Under the pieces are notes generated by a model, which was not told the origin of the DNA, did no database searches, and was given only the letters and a program-made list of their open reading frames with translations. Position numbers and translations under genes: made by a program. From positions 231,822 through 295,821 of the forward strand of contig DYJD01000003.1 of NCBI GenBank assembly GCA_020723325.1: DNA of 64,000 nt, in the 5' to 3' direction. This DNA comes from Desulfosudis oleivorans (GTDB taxonomy: Bacteria; Desulfobacterota; Desulfobacteria; Desulfobacterales; SURF-7). Below, piece after piece: positions 48,078-57,556 of the stretch (its first letter is position 1; the number at the start of each line of letters is the position of its first letter).

Positions 48078-48941
48078 CTAATTATCTATATCCCGGTGAA
48101 TGATTTCAACGGGTTTGCCCATTCTTTGAAGATGGTCGAAGACTGTTCGGGCAATGGCGACACTGCGATGATGACCGCCTGTGCAGCCAAAGGCGATGGT
48201 CAAATACGCTTTGCCCTCCTTTTCATACAATGGGATTAAATAGTCAAGCAAATCCAAATATTTTTTTAAAAATATGGTGGTCGTTTCCTGATCGGTTATA
48301 AACGCTTTGACAGCATCTGTTTCACCGTCCAGGGTTTTTAATTCCGGCTGAAAATATGGATTGGCCAGAAAACGGACATCCATGAGCATGTCCGTGTATT
48401 GAGGCAGGCCGTATTTGAATCCAAATGACATGACTTGGATGCGCATAACCACGCCGCGCATTTTTTCACGGGCGAATTTCAGAATGCTGGCCTTCAATTC
48501 ATGGATATTGGTTTTGGATGTGTCAATGATTGTTCCGGCAATCTTGCGTAAGCCTTCCAGTTCCAGTTTTTCCGTGCGAATGGCCTGGAGAATTCCTTTA
48601 TTGGGGGTCAGGGGATGTTGACGCCTTGTTTGGCTGTAGCGTCGCAAAAGCACTTCCTCATTGGCCTCTAGAAATAAGATATCGAGGTGATAACCTTTTT
48701 CTTCCAATTTCTGAAAAATGTTCGGATATTTTGAAATAAAATCTTTTTCGCGGAGATCCATGCCAAAGACCAAACCGGCTATGTCGGCGCATTGATCAAC
48801 AGGAAGCTCCAGAAATTTGGGCAACAGGGCCACCGGCATGTTGTCCACGCAATAAAAGCCGGCGTCTTCAAAAGCCGCTATAGCCGTGCTTTTTCCGGAT
48901 CCGGAAAGACCCGTGATAATAATCAGTCCGGGATGATTCAC
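48078..48941 (-). CDS. rapZ: RapZ-type nucleotide-binding RNase adapter
   Basis: The 287-residue protein has Walker A GLSGSGKST, YCVDNMP, RRYSQTRRQHPL and the C-terminal GCTGGHHRSVAIA. In E. coli RapZ directs small RNA decay and cell-envelope precursor synthesis; in this setting it is generally next to ptsN and hpf. It begins at GTG behind AAGG. A terminator separates it from ptsN, so it probably has its own promoter. Confidence 0.93.
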   Translation of the reverse strand: MNHPGLIIITGLSGSGKSTAIAAFEDAGFYCVDNMPVALLPKFLELPVDQCADIAGLVFGMDLREKDFISKYPNIFQKLEEKGYHLDILFLEANEEVLLRRYSQTRRQHPLTPNKGILQAIRTEKLELEGLRKIAGTIIDTSKTNIHELKASILKFAREKMRGVVMRIQVMSFGFKYGLPQYTDMLMDVRFLANPYFQPELKTLDGETDAVKAFITDQETTTIFLKKYLDLLDYLIPLYEKEGKAYLTIAFGCTGGHHRSVAIARTVFDHLQRMGKPVEIIHRDIDN

Positions 48942-49002
48942 TTATTACCTTATCTGCATATCAAGCTTCTTTATAAGTAAGCAGGATCGGATATAAAAAA
49001 GC

Positions 49003-49030
49003 GACCGCTCCCGCAATTGCAGGAGCGGTT
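49003..49030 (-). terminator. Terminator between ptsN and rapZ
   Basis: ACCGCTCC (49004-49011) pairs with GGAGCGGT (49022-49029), flanked by A-runs on one side and T-runs on the other. On the minus strand it follows the ptsN stop and ends in CGCTTTTTT. It could also work in the other direction. Confidence 0.85.
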
Positions 49031-49053
49031 TTTTTATCAGACTTTTTTTCGCT

Positions 49054-49512
49054 TCAAAAATCCTCGTCGTTTTCCTTAATGATGTTGATTACTTCTTCAC
49101 AATTACCAGAATTCAGCAGTCGCTCCTTGAGGGTGTCATTCTTCAGCAGACGAGAGATGCGCGCCAGCAGCTTAAGGTGCAAGCCGGTAGAATTTTCCGG
49201 GGTAAAAAGCAAGAAGAAGATATGGGTCGGGCGCCCATCCATGGATTCAAATCTGACCCCTTTGCGACTCAAACCAAAGCCGAGGATCGGCTCTGTTATG
49301 GTCTGCAATTTGCCGTGAGGTATGCCGATACCGCCCCCGATCCCGGTGCTGCCGAGACTTTCCCTTTCCAGCAGAACGTTGATAAGGGCCTCTGGAAGGA
49401 TTCCGGTATATTGCGCCACAGGTGTGGTCAGTTCTTCCAGAACACCTTTTTTATCGAGCGCTTTCAGATTCATCAGAACGGCTTCACGATAAAGAACATC
49501 AAGGATTTTCAT
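49054..49512 (-). CDS. ptsN: EIIA-Ntr nitrogen-regulatory PTS protein
   Basis: The 152-residue protein has the phospho-His motif GIGGGIGIPHGKL and the region THIFFLLFTPENSTGLHLKLLARISRLL typical of EIIA-Ntr (only part is quoted: FFLLFTPENS). It regulates metabolism through phosphorylation from the PTS. It lies after hpf in the same direction, with rpoN before hpf, the classic rpoN-hpf-ptsN order. Confidence 0.92.
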   Translation of the reverse strand: MKILDVLYREAVLMNLKALDKKGVLEELTTPVAQYTGILPEALINVLLERESLGSTGIGGGIGIPHGKLQTITEPILGFGLSRKGVRFESMDGRPTHIFFLLFTPENSTGLHLKLLARISRLLKNDTLKERLLNSGNCEEVINIIKENDEDF

Positions 49513-49536
49513 GGGCGTAACCTGTAAGGGTATTCA

Positions 49537-50082
49537 TCAGCTGCCGCTCGGCTGAATCAGACCATAATCACCGTCCTTGCGACGATACAGCACATTGACT
49601 CTCTCGGTTTGGGCATTGGTGAATACAAAGAAATGATCATCCATCAGATCCAGTTGCATCACCGCTTCTTCAATGTGCATGGGTTTATATTCAATATTTT
49701 GAACCCTGACCCGCGGGGTATCTTCATCCGATGGGTAAGCCATACTATCGAAGGCCATGCCTTTGTTTTTTCCCTTGGTTTTTTTTGCGTCGGTACGGCC
49801 CTTGCGGTTTTTCTGCTTGTTTTTTTTGATTTGGGATTCCAGTTTGTCGATGACCATATCAATGGAGGAATACATGTCGTTGGTTGCTTCCTTGCCATTG
49901 ATATTCAGCCGATCTCCAACTAAATTCACTTCAGCGATATGACGGAATTTTTCCACGGATAAGACTACATTGGCCTCGGCGGGATTGTCCAGCAGCTTGT
50001 CAAGCCGGTCAAGCTTGTCCTGTATAAAGGACCTGAGATGATCGGAGGGGTCTATGTTCTTGAAAGTCACAGATGTTTGCAT
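49537..50082 (-). CDS. hpf: Ribosome hibernation promoting factor, long form
   Basis: The 181-residue protein has the N-terminal HPF domain (about 1-100, VTFKNIDPSDHLRSFI), a charged linker (KNKQKNRKGRTDAKKT) and the C-terminal long-HPF dimer domain (about 125-175, MHIEEAVMQLDLMDDHFFVF). Long HPF joins two ribosomes into a 100S dimer in slow growth. AAGGAGG precedes the ATG. Located between rpoN and ptsN. Confidence 0.93.
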   Translation of the reverse strand: MQTSVTFKNIDPSDHLRSFIQDKLDRLDKLLDNPAEANVVLSVEKFRHIAEVNLVGDRLNINGKEATNDMYSSIDMVIDKLESQIKKNKQKNRKGRTDAKKTKGKNKGMAFDSMAYPSDEDTPRVRVQNIEYKPMHIEEAVMQLDLMDDHFFVFTNAQTERVNVLYRRKDGDYGLIQPSGS

Positions 50083-50096
50083 AGTGTAGGACCTCC

Positions 50097-51530
50097 TTAA
50101 AATTGTTTGCGTTTATTGGATGATAATAAACCCAACATCTCCCTGTATTTTGCTACTGTTCGGCGGGCGATGTCGATGTTGGATTCCTTTAGAATACTGG
50201 CGATCTTATCATCGCTGTAGGGTTTTTTGGTGTCCTCACCTTCAATGATTTTTCGAATTTTTTCCTGTACGCTGGTGGAGGCAACATCTTCGCCGTGAAC
50301 GCGCTTTATGGAGCTGTTGAAGAAATATTTCAGCTCGAAAATGCCTTGGGGGGTATAGGCGTATTTATTGGTGGTTACCCGGCTGATGGTGGATTCATGC
50401 ATACCGATGTCCTGGGCCACATCCCGTAAAACCATGGGCTTTAAATGGGCGATACCTTTATCGAAAAAAGCCTTTTGGAAACGCAGAATGCTCTCCATGA
50501 CTTTGTAAATCGTTTTTTGGCGTTGGTGGATGCTGCGAATCAGCCAAGCAGCCGAGCGCATTTTATCCTGCAAATAATCCTTGGTGTCCCCGCTAATTTT
50601 TTCACCGCGGTTCACGGCCTTTTTATAATATGGATTGATCCTGAGTTTGGGCATGCCGTCGTCGTTCAACATGATGACATATTCATCCTCGAATTTGTAG
50701 ACATAAATATCCGGGCTGATATACTGCGGCTCTTCTGTGGAAAAAGCCCGGCCCGGCTTGGGTTCCAGCATTTTAATCACATTGACGGCCGCCACCACAT
50801 CCTTGATGGACACTTTTAAGGCGCGGCATATGGCTTTATAATTTTTGTTTTCAAGGTGCTTGATATGATTGCGGATGATTTCCGTTACAATGGTGTCGGC
50901 CAGTCCAAGATGTTTTGCTTGGATCAGCAGACACTCGCTCAGATTTCGGGCGCAAACGCCCACCGGGTCAAAAGTCTGCAGGCGTAATAGGACTGATTCT
51001 ATTTCTTCCAGTGGTTGGCTGCTGATGGTAACAAGCTCATCCATAGAAATTTCAAGGTAACCGTCCTGGTTCAGGTTGCCGATGATAATGCTGCCGATGT
51101 ATTCTTCTTCCTTGGTGGGCAGGGTCATCAAAAGCTGCCATAAGAGGTGGTCATTCAGGGATTTTTTGCCGGCGATGAAGGTTTCGTAGGCTGGTGCATC
51201 TTTATGCTCGATCTCATAGTTGCTGCGACCAGGGGTATAATCATCGACGTAATTGCTCCAGTCGATATCTGTTTGGATATTTTCTTCGACCCTGACTTCT
51301 TTGATTTGATCGCTGGTATCTGCTGTTAAAACTTCCAAAGAACTGTCCGGCCCTTCGTCACCGATGGTTTCTTGGACTTCATCCAAGGCCGGATTGGTTT
51401 CCAGTTCCTGGCTGACCATGTCCATCAATTCCAGTCTGGACAACTGCAACAGTTTAATCGCCATTTGCAGCTGAGGAGTCATGATTAATTGCTGGGTGAG
51501 TTTCAGCTGCTGTCTGAGTTCAAATGCCAT
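50097..51530 (-). CDS. rpoN: RNA polymerase sigma-54 factor
   Basis: The 477-residue protein has the Gln-rich N-terminal activator region (LRQQLKLTQQLIMTPQLQMA), the core-binding region, a helix-turn-helix and the RpoN box ARRTVAKYREML. It recognises -24/-12 promoters and needs an activator ATPase; one NtrC-type activator is in this window and two candidate promoters were found. It lies directly behind lptB (1-nt gap). Confidence 0.97.
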   Translation of the reverse strand: MAFELRQQLKLTQQLIMTPQLQMAIKLLQLSRLELMDMVSQELETNPALDEVQETIGDEGPDSSLEVLTADTSDQIKEVRVEENIQTDIDWSNYVDDYTPGRSNYEIEHKDAPAYETFIAGKKSLNDHLLWQLLMTLPTKEEEYIGSIIIGNLNQDGYLEISMDELVTISSQPLEEIESVLLRLQTFDPVGVCARNLSECLLIQAKHLGLADTIVTEIIRNHIKHLENKNYKAICRALKVSIKDVVAAVNVIKMLEPKPGRAFSTEEPQYISPDIYVYKFEDEYVIMLNDDGMPKLRINPYYKKAVNRGEKISGDTKDYLQDKMRSAAWLIRSIHQRQKTIYKVMESILRFQKAFFDKGIAHLKPMVLRDVAQDIGMHESTISRVTTNKYAYTPQGIFELKYFFNSSIKRVHGEDVASTSVQEKIRKIIEGEDTKKPYSDDKIASILKESNIDIARRTVAKYREMLGLLSSNKRKQF

Positions 51531-51531
51531 T

Positions 51532-52266
51532 TTATAAACTGAATTCCTCTCCGAGGTAAAACTGCCGTGCGATTTTGCTTTCAGCGATTTTTTCAGGCGG
51601 ACCGGATTCGATTACCTTGCCATTGTTCATGATATAGGCCATGCTGCAGACCCCCAAAGTTTCGCGAACATTGTGGTCGGAAATCAATATGCCGATGCCC
51701 CGCTTGGTCAGGTGTTTGATAATCTCTCGAATATCAATGATCGCCAGGGGATCGACACCGGCAAACGGTTCATCCAGAAGGATAAAAGCCGGGTTGGTAG
51801 CCAGAACGCGGGTGATTTCAAGACGGCGTCTTTCCCCTCCTGACAGAACGTTGGCTTTGCGATCTGATAAACCTTTAATTCCCAATTCATTCAGTAATAA
51901 TTCGATCCGTTCTTCCTGTTCCGATTTGGATAATGGAAGATTTTCCAGAATCACTTGAATATTTTCTTTTACCGACAATTTCTTAAAAACCGACATTTCT
52001 TGGGGAAGATACCCCACGCCCTTACGAGCCCGTAAATACATGGGCAGATTTGTAATATCTTCTCCATCCAACAAGATCCGGCCATTGTCGGCTTTAATCA
52101 GGCCCACAGCCATGTAAAAGGTGGTGGTCTTACCGGCGCCGTTGGGACCGAGCAACCCGACCACCGCGCTGCTCCGGACTTCCAAGCTGACGGCATCCAC
52201 CACCCGTTTGCCATGATAAGTTTTAGCAAGATTCTCCAAAACCAAGGAAGACATGGACTTGATCAT
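51532..52266 (-). CDS. lptB: LPS export ABC ATPase LptB
   Basis: The 244-residue ATPase has Walker A GPNGAGKTT, signature LSGGERRRLEI, Walker B FILLDEPFAGVDP and the H-loop DHNV. It powers LPS extraction from the inner membrane through LptFG (not in the window). The start overlaps the lptA stop in an ATGA arrangement, indicating coupling. Runs into rpoN. Confidence 0.95.
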   Translation of the reverse strand: MIKSMSSLVLENLAKTYHGKRVVDAVSLEVRSSAVVGLLGPNGAGKTTTFYMAVGLIKADNGRILLDGEDITNLPMYLRARKGVGYLPQEMSVFKKLSVKENIQVILENLPLSKSEQEERIELLLNELGIKGLSDRKANVLSGGERRRLEITRVLATNPAFILLDEPFAGVDPLAIIDIREIIKHLTKRGIGILISDHNVRETLGVCSMAYIMNNGKVIESGPPEKIAESKIARQFYLGEEFSL

Positions 52267-52811
52267 TTGATCCTATTGCCGCCCTCAGTGAAAACAGCTT
52301 CCACTTGCTTAAATTGGCTTCGTATAACAGTCATTTTTTCATCATTCCGATTAATAATGATCTTTTCACCTTGGATTGAATCTTTTTCACCGCTGATTTT
52401 TACCTCTTTTCCGGTCAATGTGAGAATACGATCAGCGGCAGTATATACTGCCTCGTCAGCCACTGCAACCCTGTTGTCAAATCGAATCCGAACGCTACCT
52501 TTGGCAATAATTTTGCGAAGGGATTGTTCATCCGTCTCTTCTGTATCGGCTTTCACAATTTTTTTGTCATAGAACACGGTCAATTCATCCGCCTCCATGA
52601 CCATATCCTCCCGAACAGCCCGAACATGACCACTGAATTCCGCGGTCATTTTTTGGGTATCCACCGTCAGTTGGTCGGAAACAATGTGAATTGAACTCCC
52701 ATTCTTGGATGGATTGATCTGATTTTGTTCAACCTGGGCAAATACGGCTGGGCTGATAAGAACCCCCAAGACCATGTGTAATAGAAGCATACTGCTCAAT
52801 GATTTACTCAT
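52263..52811 (-). CDS. lptA: LPS transport periplasmic protein LptA
   Basis: The product has about 182 residues with a signal peptide (ending VFAQ) and a beta-jellyroll OstA/LptA domain (IHIVSDQLTVDTQKMTAEFSG region; DGKEVK-like strands). LptA bridges the periplasm and carries LPS. A TTG start at 52820 would add three residues. It overlaps lptC by 8 nt. Confidence 0.88.
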   Translation of the reverse strand: MSKSLSSMLLLHMVLGVLISPAVFAQVEQNQINPSKNGSSIHIVSDQLTVDTQKMTAEFSGHVRAVREDMVMEADELTVFYDKKIVKADTEETDEQSLRKIIAKGSVRIRFDNRVAVADEAVYTAADRILTLTGKEVKISGEKDSIQGEKIIINRNDEKMTVIRSQFKQVEAVFTEGGNRIK

Positions 52812-53379
52812 TCTGCCCAATCCTGATGAAGCCGTCCACTTGTCCTTGCAGCACTGTTCGATTGGTATTTAAATCAAATGTCATACGCGCGGCTTTACAA
52901 TTCATCCGGTTACCGGAAATCTCCACCGGACTATCAACGATTATTATACGACCTTTATGCTGATATTGCAATGTTTCGGTATGCAGTCGATAGAGCTGGT
53001 TGCTGATAACAATTGTGCCGCTCACATCAAAATCATTGCTTTCCATGTGCAAGCGACCGTGCTTGGCAGTCAATTCAATGCGGCCTTGGTCCTTTGAAAA
53101 AAAGGTAACCTGGGGATCTTCCAGTTCGGCGATTTTGCCTGCATTTGATAGCCAAGCGGATCGGGCAAATAGGTGCCATTCCACCACCCCGTCTCTGGTG
53201 GCGGTTTGCTTGAGGTTTTGGATTACCATGGCGGCTTTTTCATTTATAACCGAAGTGGTCAGGCTGGTTGGATTGGTTCGGCAACGATATACAGTATAAA
53301 TTGCCAGAATCAGACCGAGAAGCAGAATTGATATAATCAGAAATAGATACTGGAAGCTTTTTGATACTGAAACCTTCAT
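52804..53379 (-). CDS. lptC: LPS export protein LptC
   Basis: The product has about 191 residues: an N-terminal membrane anchor (about 9-32), then an LptC beta-jellyroll domain (WHLFARSAWLSNAGKIAELED, ISGNRMNCKAARMTFDL). LptC receives LPS from LptBFG and passes it to LptA. The ATG at 53379 overlaps the kdsC end; an upstream frame extension is not family-like. Runs into lptA with an 8-nt overlap. Confidence 0.88.
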   Translation of the reverse strand: MKVSVSKSFQYLFLIISILLLGLILAIYTVYRCRTNPTSLTTSVINEKAAMVIQNLKQTATRDGVVEWHLFARSAWLSNAGKIAELEDPQVTFFSKDQGRIELTAKHGRLHMESNDFDVSGTIVISNQLYRLHTETLQYQHKGRIIIVDSPVEISGNRMNCKAARMTFDLNTNRTVLQGQVDGFIRIGQNE

Positions 53380-53380
53380 G

Positions 53381-53914
53381 TCAACTGAAAAATGATTCAC
53401 AAATTCCAGTCCATTTCCCCTTGGCATTGAGGATGTCTTCGCAGATTTCCCGCACAGCCCCTTTACCGCCGGCGGCCTGGGTAACCAGATGAGCATGCTT
53501 GCGGACAAGGGCATGGGCGTCGGATACGGCCACAGCCAACCCTACTTTGCGCATGATGGGCAGATCCGGTAAATCGTCGCCCATGAAAGCGATTTGATCT
53601 TTAGAAAAACCGGTCTGATTGATTACTTCCTGTAATGCAGCCGCCTTATCACCGACCCCATCAAAAAGCAGCGTGATTCCAAGGTTGTCACACCTATGGC
53701 GCAAGGCTTTGGATCTCCGGCCGGTGACAATCCCAACGTGAATACCTGATTGCATCAGCAAACGGATCCCCAGACCGTCTTTGACATTGAATTTTTTCGA
53801 TTCCACCTGATCATCATGATAAATAATGCCGCCATCGGTCAACACACCGTCAACATCCAGCAATAATAATTCAATTTTTTTAAGTTGATTTTGGATTTCA
53901 GCAGTCATGGTCAT
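53381..53914 (-). CDS. kdsC: 3-deoxy-D-manno-octulosonate-8-phosphate phosphatase
   Basis: The 177-residue HAD enzyme has the nucleophile motif LLLDVDGVLTDG, VGIVTGRRS and the acidic GDDLPDLPIM. It removes phosphate from Kdo 8-phosphate, for the LPS core. ATG at 53914 or 53908; the longer frame (to 54025) is not family-like. Next to kdsA and lptC. Confidence 0.93.
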   Translation of the reverse strand: MTMTAEIQNQLKKIELLLLDVDGVLTDGGIIYHDDQVESKKFNVKDGLGIRLLMQSGIHVGIVTGRRSKALRHRCDNLGITLLFDGVGDKAAALQEVINQTGFSKDQIAFMGDDLPDLPIMRKVGLAVAVSDAHALVRKHAHLVTQAAGGKGAVREICEDILNAKGKWTGICESFFS

Positions 53915-53925
53915 ATTCCAAAATG

Positions 53926-54765
53926 TTATTTGGGATTTCCCGGTGCCACAGCAGCCCGAATGGTTTTGAGGGTTTTCAGCAGTTCGGCGACATTGTCCAG
54001 CTTCAAAGAATTCGGGCCATCGCACAAGGCTTTGTCCGGATCCGGATGAACTTCGATGAAAATACCGTCCGCGCCGGCGGCTACAGCGGCCTTGGCTAGA
54101 ATGGGAGCAAATTCCCGCTGACCGCCGGAGCTGGTTCCGTCTCCGCCGGGAAGCTGGACACTGTGGGTGGCGTCAAAAATCACCGGGAAACCGGTTTTTT
54201 CCTGCATGATTTTTATGCCGCGAAAATCCACCACCAGATTGTTATAACCGAACATACTGCCGCGTTCTGTTAAGAGAATGCGCTGGTTGCCTACGGAAGT
54301 GATTTTTTCAGCAATATTGGCTACATCCCAGGGAGCGAGAAATTGGCCTTTTTTAATGTTGACGGTAATGCCGGAGCGGGCCACAGCCAGTACAAAGTCT
54401 GTTTGCCGGCATAAAAAGGCCGGAATCTGAATGATATCCAGCATATCTGCAGCGGCATCGATTTCGTTGGCTGTATGAACGTCGGAAAGAATTGGAAGAT
54501 CCAGTTCGCTTTTGATCCGGCCTAGAATCCGGAGGCCTTTTTGGGGACCAGGGCCGCGAAAGGAATGAATGGAAGTCCGATTGGCTTTATCATAAGAAGC
54601 TTTAAAAACAAAAGGTATCTCCAATTCAGCAGTGATGGCCTTTAATCTTGATGCGATTTCAAAAGTGATTTCCGGGGTTTCAATGACGCAAGGTCCTGCG
54701 ATTAACAGCAGCGGAGCGCCGTTACCCACGGATATTTTTCCAAATGTTACTGTTGAAGCGGTCAT
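53926..54765 (-). CDS. kdsA: Kdo-8-phosphate synthase
   Basis: The 279-residue enzyme has LIAGPCVIE, FKASYDKANRTSIHSFRG and FDATHSVQLPGG. It condenses phosphoenolpyruvate and arabinose 5-phosphate into Kdo 8-phosphate. The ATG at 54765 has GGGAAA 6 nt upstream and gives the typical family length (about 280); upstream starts at 54789 and 54807 add non-family residues. First gene of the kdsA-kdsC-lptCAB-rpoN run. Confidence 0.94.
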   Translation of the reverse strand: MTASTVTFGKISVGNGAPLLLIAGPCVIETPEITFEIASRLKAITAELEIPFVFKASYDKANRTSIHSFRGPGPQKGLRILGRIKSELDLPILSDVHTANEIDAAADMLDIIQIPAFLCRQTDFVLAVARSGITVNIKKGQFLAPWDVANIAEKITSVGNQRILLTERGSMFGYNNLVVDFRGIKIMQEKTGFPVIFDATHSVQLPGGDGTSSGGQREFAPILAKAAVAAGADGIFIEVHPDPDKALCDGPNSLKLDNVAELLKTLKTIRAAVAPGNPK

Positions 54766-54965
54766 GATGTTTCCCAAATGGGTTTCCATTACGGTCCGGG
54801 TAAACAAATTTAATCAGAATAGATAAAGAACCCTCATTGAATTTGAGACTTAATGCGCCTGGGTGGAAAAGTCAAGGTGCGAAAACTTTACCTTGATTAC
54901 GCGGGTATTAGCTGATATTGTCCCCCCCGATTATTTGTGAACAATGTGAAGATCCGAGGAACCGA

Positions 54966-56342
54966 TTGAAAGCTAAGGCAAAAGCAAGTAAAATTCGCCG
55001 CATTTTATGGATGGTTTGGGCGTTGCTGGTTTTGCCTTTTGCATGGTTTTTCATTCAGCACCTGGAGGGGAAGCCCCCTATTATTAAGGTGGACAGTGTT
55101 GTCGCTTTCATTAATCTATCCCATGAAATTTCAGGTACCGTATCGGACCAAGGTCGCGGCGTGCGCAGGTTACGAATTGCCTTGCGCAAAGAGAATAGAG
55201 AATTCATCCTGCTAGACAAGACTTATCCTTTTTCTGGATTCATGAAAAAAAGCATTAGTATGGAATTGCCTTTCAGCACCAAGATGGATCTCAAGGAGCA
55301 AGGCGGCGGTGATGGACCGGCTGTGCTTTATATGGAGGCCTGGGACTATGCCTGGCGGAACTGGGGGGCGGGAAACCATGCCAGCATGGAAAAGCCTCTC
55401 ATAATTGATACCATGGCCCCGCGTTTGGAAGTTCTCAGCCGTCAGCATAATATCCGGCAAGGGGGGGCGGGTTTGGTCATCTATCGTGTATCAGAGCCGG
55501 ACACCATTACCGGCGTCTTTGTTGCAGAAAAATTTTTCCCTGGTCATGCCGGTTATTTTAATAATCCCCTAATCTATATGGCTTTTTTTGCATTGGAACA
55601 TATCCAGGGATCAGGGACCAATATTCAAGTCAGCGCTGTTGATCAGGCGGGAAATAGCGCCCGTTCTGCTTTAACCAAGCGTATCAAGAAGAAAAAATTC
55701 AGACAGGATAAAATTGAATTGACAGAGGATTTCCTGCAACGGAAGATGACGGAGTTTGACTCGATACCGGAAGTCAAGGCCAGCTCGACCATTGAGGAGA
55801 AATTTCTTTTGGTCAACCGTTCTGTCAGAAAAGAAAATGAACAACAGTTGACCGCACTCGGCCTGAAAACAGATCCGCGGATTCATTGGGAAGGTGCCTT
55901 CCTCAGGCTGCCCCAGGCAGCGCCCATGGCTGAGTTCGGGGACCGTCGAACTTATGAATACCAGGGGCAGGCAATCGACCAGCAATATCATTTGGGAGTG
56001 GACCTGGCGTCATTGGAGCAGTCAGCAATACCGGCAGCCAACAGTGGCAAAGTGGTTTTTGTGGGAGAAATCGGAATTTATGGCGGCACTGTGGCAATCG
56101 ACCACGGTTTCGGCCTGTTGTCCATTTATGCCCATTTAAGCCGAATGGATGTTACCGAAGGCGAGCAAGTGGAAAAAGGTAAACCCATTGGATTGACCGG
56201 CAACACGGGTTTGGCTGGTGGCGATCATCTTCACTATGCCATGATGGTGCACAATACACTGGTAAATCCATTGGAATGGTGGGATGAGTCTTGGATAGAA
56301 AATAATGTTATCAGTAAGATCAATATGATCCAATCCAAGTAA
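54966..56342 (+). CDS. Membrane-anchored M23 (LytM) peptidase
   Basis: The product has about 458 residues. An N-terminal anchor (about 10-30) is followed by two Ig-like stretches (about 45-140 and 150-235, with a DQAGNSARS-like end), a linker, and a C-terminal LytM domain (about 335-440). The zinc ligands are HLGVDLAS and HLHYAMM, with a glycine-rich strand GKPIGLTGNTG. The enzyme would cut peptide cross-links of peptidoglycan or activate amidases. The TTG at 54966 follows GAGGAACC; an earlier TTG at 54918 would add 16 residues. All active-site residues are present. Confidence 0.85.
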   Translation: MKAKAKASKIRRILWMVWALLVLPFAWFFIQHLEGKPPIIKVDSVVAFINLSHEISGTVSDQGRGVRRLRIALRKENREFILLDKTYPFSGFMKKSISMELPFSTKMDLKEQGGGDGPAVLYMEAWDYAWRNWGAGNHASMEKPLIIDTMAPRLEVLSRQHNIRQGGAGLVIYRVSEPDTITGVFVAEKFFPGHAGYFNNPLIYMAFFALEHIQGSGTNIQVSAVDQAGNSARSALTKRIKKKKFRQDKIELTEDFLQRKMTEFDSIPEVKASSTIEEKFLLVNRSVRKENEQQLTALGLKTDPRIHWEGAFLRLPQAAPMAEFGDRRTYEYQGQAIDQQYHLGVDLASLEQSAIPAANSGKVVFVGEIGIYGGTVAIDHGFGLLSIYAHLSRMDVTEGEQVEKGKPIGLTGNTGLAGGDHLHYAMMVHNTLVNPLEWWDESWIENNVISKINMIQSK

Positions 56343-56389
56343 TAATGAATTAGGCATTCACAGACAGCCTCAAGGAGTGATATCGGTCC

Positions 56390-57556
56390 ATGGGAAAAAA
56401 CAGCATCAGCAAGACCTATCAGGAAATCAATGCAAAAATTCGTTCCGGTAAAGTGGTGGTGGTAACAGCGGAAGAAATTATTGATATCGTGAGGGAAAAC
56501 GGACCGGAAGAAGCTGCTGCCCAGGTGGATGTGGTGACCACCGGTACCTTTGCCCCCATGTGTTCCTCAGGCGCTTTTATTAATTTCGGCCATAGTGTTC
56601 CCACCACCAAAGCTGCCAAGGTGTGGTTGAACAATGTGCCGGCTTATGCCGGTTTGGCAGCGGTGGATTGTTTTATCGGGGCAACCGAGCCTTGCGAGGA
56701 TGATCCCCTAAACAAAAAATGGCCGGGTGAATTCAATTACGGCGGCGGCCATGTGATCCAAGATCTGGTGGCCGGCAAAAAAATACACTTAAAGGCCACG
56801 GCTTATGGAACGTCTTGTTATCCAAACCGGTATTTGGAAAAGGAGATCGACCTTACAAGTTTGCCTTCCGCTATTCTGTGCAATCCGCGCAATGGGTATC
56901 AGAATTATAATTGCGCCATCAATATGACCAAAAAAACCATCTATACGTATATGGGAACCCTGAAACCCAAGGCCGGCAACGCCAATTATTGTTCAGCAGG
57001 CCAGCTCAGTCCGCTGTTCAATGATCCTTATTATAAAACCATCGGGCTTGGCACACGTATATTTTTGGGTGGAGGCCAGGGGTATGTGTCCTGGCAGGGC
57101 ACCCAGCACAACCCAAAGGTATCGCGTACTGACAAAGGCATTCCAATCAGGCCGGCCGGCACCCTGTGGGTAATGGGGGATTTAAAGACCATGAAGCCCG
57201 AATGGCTGGTGGGGATGAGCATTCAGGGATATGGTGTTTCCCTGGCGGTAGGTCTAGGTATACCAATTCCCTTGTTAAATGCGGAGATGGCAGCCTATTG
57301 TGCTGTCAGTGACGAAGATTTATTCACCCAGGTGGTGGATTATGGTTTGGACTATCCCAATGGTGTTTCGCGCAGTTACGGCCAGGTCAGCTATGCTGAA
57401 TTGAAAAGCGGTACGATCATGGTGGAGGGCAAGCCGGTTCCCACTGTACCGTTGTCCAGTATTGTTAAGGCCCGGGAAATCGCTGCAAAGCTGAAGGCGT
57501 GGATCTCCGATGGAGACTTTTTATTAGGGGAACCCCAATTTACGTTACCCGTATAG
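56390..57556 (+). CDS. Homocysteine biosynthesis protein (DUF39/HcyBio)
   Basis: The 388-residue protein belongs to the DUF39 family. Landmarks are TTGTFAPMCSSGAFINFGHS, CFIGATEPCEDDP, ATAYGTSCYPNR and GGGQGYVSWQGTQHNP. In methanogens and sulfate reducers members make homocysteine from aspartate semialdehyde and sulfide. Conserved Cys residues in the MCSSGA and SCYP motifs are present. It has no C-terminal CBS domains, unlike archaeal forms, and its iron-sulfur partner is not adjacent. Confidence 0.85.
   Translation: MGKNSISKTYQEINAKIRSGKVVVVTAEEIIDIVRENGPEEAAAQVDVVTTGTFAPMCSSGAFINFGHSVPTTKAAKVWLNNVPAYAGLAAVDCFIGATEPCEDDPLNKKWPGEFNYGGGHVIQDLVAGKKIHLKATAYGTSCYPNRYLEKEIDLTSLPSAILCNPRNGYQNYNCAINMTKKTIYTYMGTLKPKAGNANYCSAGQLSPLFNDPYYKTIGLGTRIFLGGGQGYVSWQGTQHNPKVSRTDKGIPIRPAGTLWVMGDLKTMKPEWLVGMSIQGYGVSLAVGLGIPIPLLNAEMAAYCAVSDEDLFTQVVDYGLDYPNGVSRSYGQVSYAELKSGTIMVEGKPVPTVPLSSIVKAREIAAKLKAWISDGDFLLGEPQFTLPV

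Noticed and set aside
54852-54875. TTGACT with TAAGTC on the minus strand before kdsA
   Set aside because: Spacing is acceptable but the -10 box is poor; not strong enough to list.
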